From Takakia lepidozioides (taxonomy: Eukaryota; Streptophyta; Takakiopsida; Takakiales; Takakiaceae): a stretch of 64,000 nucleotides of DNA. The stretch lies in assembly GCA_030704615.1 (NCBI GenBank), contig CM060732.1, forward strand, positions 57,145,053-57,209,052, read 5' to 3'. The notes beneath the pieces were generated by a model. The model searched no databases, was not told the origin of the DNA, and saw nothing but the letters and a program-made list of their open reading frames with translations. The position numbers and the translations under genes were made by a program. This document shows, in pieces, positions 57,865 through 64,000 of this stretch (position 1 is its first letter; each line of letters opens with the position of its first letter).

Positions 57865-60800
57865 TTAGACAGAGAGAACCCAGGTTATTAGGGCACCAAT
57901 TATAAAGAGTAACAAATATGAGAATCCAAATGCCTTTTTAGTCCGTCTGATAGTTGGTTGCAGCGTTCCTCCTCTCAAAGGTGAACGGTAAGAAGGTCTT
58001 CGAGAAGAAACACATTTAGCAAAAAGGTAGAGCACTGGAGAGACCAGCATGCACAACAATGCCACAGTGACCGCCACCATCTCCCGACCCTCCATATGGT
58101 TAATCTTCATTCTGCAAATGTCAACAAAAAATTGTCTCAAGGGTCAGCGCAAAATACGGCGTTCTTCCTCAGAGCTAACTCTCAACAGGATTTATAATGT
58201 ACATGCTTCAAAAAATATATCCAATTTGGGCAACCACTTTGCTGTCAAGATGCTAGGGCGCTTATGTTTTTGCAACATGTGGAGGTGGGAGACTGCTGAG
58301 TGTAACGCTGTTATAGAGATGCTATAGCTTGTGGCCATTGGTCCCACAGAAAAATAACATACATTGGCAAAGTAACAGCCAAAATGCCCTGGTAGCCAGT
58401 GATACTATTACTTTATCCTCAAGAATGTGGCTCTGAGATGCAAAAGTAAAAGATGAAAGTACAAAGAGAATGTACTCATAAGACACTTTTTGCGATAGCC
58501 TTGTGGCCATAGACCACACGCCCAGTTTTGGCGGAACAAGTGTGTATAAGAGAGAGACAGAGACAGGAAAGAAATTTTCATGCGTCCACAGAGGCCCAAG
58601 GAATGCACATAAGACAACACAGGAGACACAGATAGAGAGAAAACCTCATGAATTCCATCTCAGCACGAAGCTGACTCAGTTGCATTGAAACTTTGGCCTC
58701 CAATGCCGCATTCTCAATCCCCCTCTTTGTCTCCTGCATAAAGACATATCCACTTAGTTTGTCAGGAACTCGTACTATTTTCAAAAGAGACATAAGATTG
58801 GCTTAGAAGACTTATACCTTGGAGCAGCACCCTGTTTCGTAAGGGGCAGAAAGAGTGAAAGAAAACGACAATTTCTCACATCCACTGGATGCCTGAAATG
58901 CTATTGGCCAAGGAAGAAAGAAACTTTAATGTTCTAAGTCCCAAAATACTGACACCCTCACAGCCCTAACAAGTGCCACCCTAATAGGAGAAAGAAAGTA
59001 ATAGCTCCAGAGAGACTGAGGCTTAAAGAAAGCAAAACTAACAAGAGACGGGGACAGAGGGGTGCAGAAGGCTCACCATCTCATGCAGGCGCAAGGCCAA
59101 CAAGGAAGTGGTTGCAGACTCATTGCGCAGGCGTGCTGTAAGAGCTGCAAGGTCCTTGTCAAGATCATTGAACATTTCTTTGTATTTCAGACTCAAATCT
59201 TCTAAGTAGCCGTCAAACAGCGACTGACTTAGCTCCAGCGACTTCACTTTTTGCATCAATATTTTCATAACTGAATCTCCGGAGGGCCGCCCGCCTTGCG
59301 TATGCGATACCAGTTCTTGAACACCATCTCCAACTGCCACTTTGAGATCTTCCTCTTTTCCCTTAGCTGCTACCCCTCCAACTTCTACAGCTGTGGCATG
59401 CTCTCCATTGACCGATTGCAAAGGCGCCATTAACAACAGATCGAGAGAATCAGGAGAGGGAACCTGTGCAGCCTCTACGGTGGAACTTGCAGGCACCGGT
59501 GGAGGTGCTTGAGTACCTGGGGTTGACCCTGAGCTCCCCACAACCACACTCGCCAAAGCAGTTTCATTCGGTGAGGATGTCCTTAGTCCGGAGTCTCCAT
59601 CTTCCCCAGCCATCCAATCCTCTAAAAGATGTTCGATGGCATCAACTCCATGGACATGTAGCATGCTAAGTGTGCAATAAAACTCCGACCCATAGTGAGT
59701 TATCAACCGGAGCATCAAACACCTCACCCACTTGGGTTCTGCTAGACTAAACTTCTGAGGATGCCTAACATTTTCAGCTTCGAACTTGCCAAGGGACATC
59801 CAATCTTCAGTTGGGTAAACATCGGGACTGCCTTGCAGCTCAAACTCCTTCACATTGGATGAATGAAACTCATAATTAGCAATGACTACATTATCCACTA
59901 AGGTCTCCTCTGAAAGCTCAACCACAACAAATTTCTCCTCAGCACTACAGGGGTTGCGCAGGTACTTATCTTTGTCTGACACAAGAATATGACCAGCCCC
60001 TTTTGCTTCCTTATTAGATGCAACAACTTTTGCACCATGTGAAGTGTCTGCATAATTATAGCTACCATCACGATTTTGGTGCCGGATATGGATAGGAAGG
60101 GTACTTCCATTCACAGGATGATGACCTTGCTTTTTGTCAATGATTGACTTTTTGTACTCATCAAGGCTGACAACCCGATCTGCACGAGAAGGTCGGCTGG
60201 CCTCCTCCTGTACAACAACTGCTCCCTCCACACTACCTACGTTAACAGCCTCACTACCTCCGTCATCGAGCATGGGTTGTTTTCCAAGATATCCACCAGT
60301 TTCTGCGTGGCTGCGATCTTGGCCAGTAGCAGGACCACCAACATCGCTCAAAGCCTCTGATTGCGCAGCACCCAGGGAAAGCTGGGAAGATGGCTGCAGG
60401 CTTCCAGGATACAGATCCGCAGGAACATGTGGTTTATTCACAATCAGGTCCAGTAGTGAGGAACCACAAACACAGACGCGGGAAAGAGACCCAGTTAAGA
60501 AACTTCTGGAAGATGTGCTACACAGCGGCTCACAAGAGGCTGTGCCAGAAAGAGGGTCACGTCGGCAAAGTAGGAATTCATCTGCATCCTGATCCTGATT
60601 GGCAGAACTATGTGCATCTTGAGTTTGACAGAGGTTGTCCACTGTCATGGTCTCGTCAAGATGTGGAAGCTCTTCTATTGAGTTTGGACCACCTAGACAA
60701 GGAGGGGAAACTGTTTGCCCGTCATCTTCTTGAACCTGGCAATCAGCCCCACCCGAGTCTCCGACCAGGCAAAGCTTCATGCTGCCATCCCCAGCTCTGC

Positions 60801-62786
60801 TTCGTGCTAGAAGGTCGGCTCCGTAGTCTTTGTAATGCATCGCATCAAGAATTAGTGCATCTGAATCTCCAACAGTTTCCATAGCATTCTCAACATTCAA
60901 TCGGCTTTCCTCATCTTCCGAAACCTTGTCCTCAGGACTCTGACTTACTTCATCAAGTGTGGATCCTTCACCTGTCTGAGAAGTTATATCCTCGTTATGA
61001 GAACAGTCATCATCATGAGAGCTCCGTGAGCCAGGATCCTCATCAGTCCCAACGCTACCTACTTCAGATTTTGTGTTGACATTTACAACATCGATTGCTG
61101 CCTGTACAGGTCGGTCACCACCAACCTCGCCAGCTGTCTCTTTAACTTCGGCAGCCTGGGATTCCCTGCCAATGACCATTTCACCTTCAAAATCTGATGA
61201 GCTGACCGCCAACTGTGCATTCTCCTGTGTGGAGTGGACAACAGTGCATTCATTCTTGTTGGACTCCATGCAGCACATATCGGTGCTGGACGGATTTGAC
61301 TCAGTAACAGAACACTGCTGAGCTCCATCTTGCGAGCCTTCCAGCACATCAGTGCTTATATCCTTGAACTTCTCACTCCGAAACACAGATCGCCATGGCT
61401 GCTTGATGTCAGAACCTGTCAGAACCCATTGATGTCAGAACCTGCAGTGGCCAGATTTCTTCAGTTTTGGGCATACCATTCTACCATGCTTGGTCAGGCA
61501 ATTACGACTGGAAAGGGTAGAATGTCATTCAAGTACACAACAGATAGGTAGGTAATCCATTTCTGCAACAAGTGCCACATCTCTTACATACTTTCAGAGT
61601 TTGAATTGCACCAGTCTTCTTACCTCATGCCTACACAGCATGTGAGGTGGAAAGATGACAAAAAATACAGTATGCCTCCTTCTTTCTTGATTCAGACGTT
61701 ACTACTTCATCAAATTATTTCTGATGCCACAGAAGTCATAAGTCTCTTCCGTTCTTTCTTCCTTTGTTCTTTCTGTATCCACTCAGCACTTCCCTCTAGG
61801 TAGGATCATAGGCCTGACAAACCCCTTGTGACTGTGTCCTTCGTATCTCTGAAACTCCATACACCTTATCCCAGACGTTGGCCATGTAGACTTGGCGGGC
61901 AGGCAGAAGCTAGCGTCAAGGAGCCTGCGGATGACCTTAACCAATCCTTCATTCTTTGGACATCTATCATGTAAAACATTTTCACAGTCCGGAAGGCACA
62001 CTCCCCAACCTAGCAGTCTCTTGAGCACTGACTTCTTCTTACTGCAAGTCGGTGAATCTTCTCTGAATTATGGTGATCTAGGGACTCGTTGCTTAAAGAC
62101 TTACAGTGGGCATATCTTGGAGGCTACGACCCCATTTCACGACAAAGGGGCCCAGGCGGTGCCTCATCAAGTTGGGACTTCTGAACCTCTTGGGCACGGA
62201 AGGTTACGAATACCCCATTTCGCAGTATGACATCAAGACTGTGTTGAAGTGCAGGATTATGATCGGAACCCATTTCAATCCATCTATGTCTCTCCTCGCA
62301 TAGCACAACAGCTCTCACTCTCATTCCTTCTAGTTGCCTGGAGGACTTCAGCACCCACTCGAAATTCCAGTTGAATTCCGTGATAGCTAACCCATAACAT
62401 GATGGGCCACGAAAAAACTGAACAAAATGCAAATACACTGGTATGAAATTGAACATCCCAGACAGCAAAAACCCAGCGACAGAGTGATAATCCGATCCAT
62501 ACAGCGCTGTCCCCAAAATCAAGTCACCCTTTCGGCACTACGTTAGACACCCCTTAACAGAAATGGGCAATCGATGCATTCAATCAGATGGCATCACTAG
62601 GCAGATCATCATACCGTGGTAATCATTATCGCTATGACTAAACGAGGAGTTGAGCAGAAGGAACAGAGCCCAGGCCACAACGATGACTGCACACGGCACC
62701 CCGTAGCACCGCCGAAGCTTTGGTGCTATGTTCCCCTGCAGAGCCCGCTTTCCTCTGTTCTTGCCTCGTCCAGTTCGCTTCTGCAT
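57865..62786 (-). CDS. Mid-SUN-domain membrane protein (SUN3/SUN4-like)
   Basis: Plant mid-SUN proteins sit in the ER and nuclear envelope and act in nuclear positioning and seed development. Four exons join in frame: 62786-62615, 61415-59077, 58733-58645 and 58111-57865 (948 aa; intron phases 1, 0, 2). Exon 1 has a basic start (MQKRTGRGKNRGKRALQ) and a membrane segment (GVPCAVIVVAWALFLLL). A long acidic, Ser-rich region precedes the SUN domain at about 510-655. The domain includes HGAKVVASNKEAKG, DKYLRNPCS, VVELSEETLV, KWVRCLMLRLITHYGSEFYC and VHGVDAIEHLLED. A coiled coil follows (about 785-866), then two C-terminal membrane segments (VAVTVALLCMLVSPVLYL; SYLLLFIIGALITWVL). That is the family topology of one N-terminal and two C-terminal spans. 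The 1.2 kb first intron carries a duplicated acceptor. Confidence 0.92.
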
Positions 62787-63678
62787 CGCTCAAGCCCCCA
62801 TACTCCCCTTCCAATTCCGCCTCCTCCACCCTCTTCGTCCAATCTATCTCCCCCTTCCGAAAATTCTTCCCTTCCGCCCCCACTCCTTCACCTCCCTACT
62901 TTTGCAACTCCCCCCTGCTCCCTCACAATCTGAAACCTCAAATCCCCATAACTAGAACTCAAAATGCATCGCCACAAACCCATCATTCTCAATCCCATTC
63001 TCGATGGGACCACCGACATCCAGCCTCCAACCAAGATCTGCCCTTTCCTGCCTCGACCGATCTCTGCGTCTCTAGTCTCTAGTACTCTACCCCCGCAAGA
63101 GGGGCAGACTCCCACAGTTCCGTGCAGAACATAAAGAAGCTCCCAAAGAGCCCACGGAAGTTATGGCGGGCAATGCCGAACGAGTTCTTTATCAGTATTA
63201 AATATCAATATACATCTTTTATAATTCCCATAATTCCCAGATACCGTAGAACGAATGAATGACTTGCCGCCCACGCAGATCGTCATCCAGTACCTCATCC
63301 ATTTCCTCACAATCGGCATGGACCTTTCCATCCCGGTCAATCATTTGGGTATATAACAGTAAATTATTAAACTAAAAACAAATGCCAGTTCACGGTGGCG
63401 TCGTGGCGGCTCCCAGTCCTGCCACGTTGGAAAAGAGTTTTCGCTACCGAATCGAACCTTCACACGTGTCTATGAGGCGTCGATACCAGCATGGCCTTCT
63501 TGTCCAGTTGTCCCAAACAATGCTAAAAACAGGGAACGCTAAAACAGGGTAGATTCGGTACTCAGATATGCAGTCTTATACAGGGCTGAGTCATTGACAG
63601 CCAAAACTCCAAGGCTATGGTAGACTAGGGACAGCTTAGGCTATTGAGAGAAGACGGCGGTTACCAGTTAGGTACCAC
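62787..63678. promoter_or_regulatory. Divergent promoter interval
   Basis: An 890 bp gap separates the start codons of the SUN gene (-) and the next gene (+). The SUN-proximal 200 bases are strongly C/T-rich on the plus strand (purine-rich leader on the coding strand). No clear TATA box was found for either gene. The two genes probably share a bidirectional promoter region. Confidence 0.45.
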
Positions 63679-64000
63679 ATGGCTGCAAGAGCTTGTTTTG
63701 CGTTGTTCCGCACGGTGGGATCGCGTGCTGCCTACACATATACTCTACCAATAGCGACACGGCAAGTCAGAACGGTATTAGTAGAGAGACCTCCTCCAAT
63801 TGAAGTTAGTGTCAATGAGAGCCTTTCTTTCCTTCTATGTATTTTCATCCATTTATGTCATCCATATTTGGTAAATTTATCTCTAATGTTTTTTTCTCTT
63901 TGTAGAAGGTTTGGCAATTTCATCCATGAAAAAATTGGGAATTTATGACAGAATATTCTATTTTAATTTTTTGAGGTCGCCATTTGGCGATTTTCCGCCA
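63679..64000 (+). CDS. First exon of a probable organelle-targeted protein (partial at window end)
   Basis: ATG at 63679 opens MAARACFALFRTVGSRAAY followed by TYTLPIATRQVRTVLVERPP. This is Arg/Ala/Ser-rich with no acidic residue in the first 35, the composition of a mitochondrial presequence. A splice donor fits after the codons for PPPIE (GAA then GTTAGT, about 63804). The frame beyond is hydrophobic, AT-rich and intron-like. The mature protein lies outside the window, so no function can be assigned. Confidence 0.5.

Noticed and set aside
59466-60884. Plus-strand frames of up to 164 codons opposite the SUN gene
   Set aside because: They are antisense shadows of the long SUN exon.
1-64000. 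Gene cluster or novel multi-gene system
   Set aside because: The intact genes have unrelated functions, large gaps and mixed strands. Nothing suggests co-regulation.

Overview
This is nuclear DNA of a land plant. Introns, PPR and PPR-DYW gene remnants, a pectic galactan synthase-type enzyme, a very-long-chain fatty acid elongase, a plant-type SET methyltransferase and many plant-style transposable elements all say so. The abundance of long PPR repeats in decayed single-exon form, and an hAT-like relic of a kind I associate with spore-bearing plants, lean towards a fern or lycophyte. That placement is a weak inference.

Layout. 0-8 kb is transposon debris: a decayed Ty1/copia reverse transcriptase, tRNA-derived SINE pieces and two copies of a GC-rich repeat. 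A single-exon gene for a small basic plant protein lies at 8.5-9.4 kb (+). A GT92 (GALS-like) glycosyltransferase gene in three exons occupies 14.4-16.9 kb (+). 17-21 kb holds a 0.9 kb inverted-repeat element, a 33-residue tandem-repeat frame and a SINE pair. A three-exon 3-ketoacyl-CoA synthase gene runs 24.9-22.6 kb (-). 25-46 kb is mostly repeats and relics: an orphan exon, a short signal-peptide frame behind a TATA box, a Harbinger-type MITE with clean ends, an hAT-like transposase relic, 0.4 kb direct repeats and two PPR pseudogenes.

The last 18 kb is gene-rich. An ASHR3/SDG4-like PHD-SET histone methyltransferase runs 55.4-46.6 kb (-). Its ten exons could be joined by matching reading phase and family alignment. 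A mid-SUN-domain membrane protein runs 62.8-57.9 kb (-, four exons). A divergent gene starts at 63.7 kb (+) and leaves the window.

The intact genes are unrelated housekeeping or developmental functions (cell wall galactan, wax and lipid elongation, chromatin marking, nuclear envelope/ER). They do not form a pathway or cluster. I found no RNA genes, CRISPR or bacterial-type operons. The most unusual items are in the methyltransferase gene: a roughly 970-residue N-terminal extension, a probable GC-AG intron between its PHD exons, and an 80 bp tandem duplication that copies the end of a SET exon together with its splice donor. All exon joins were inferred by eye; none is backed by transcripts.
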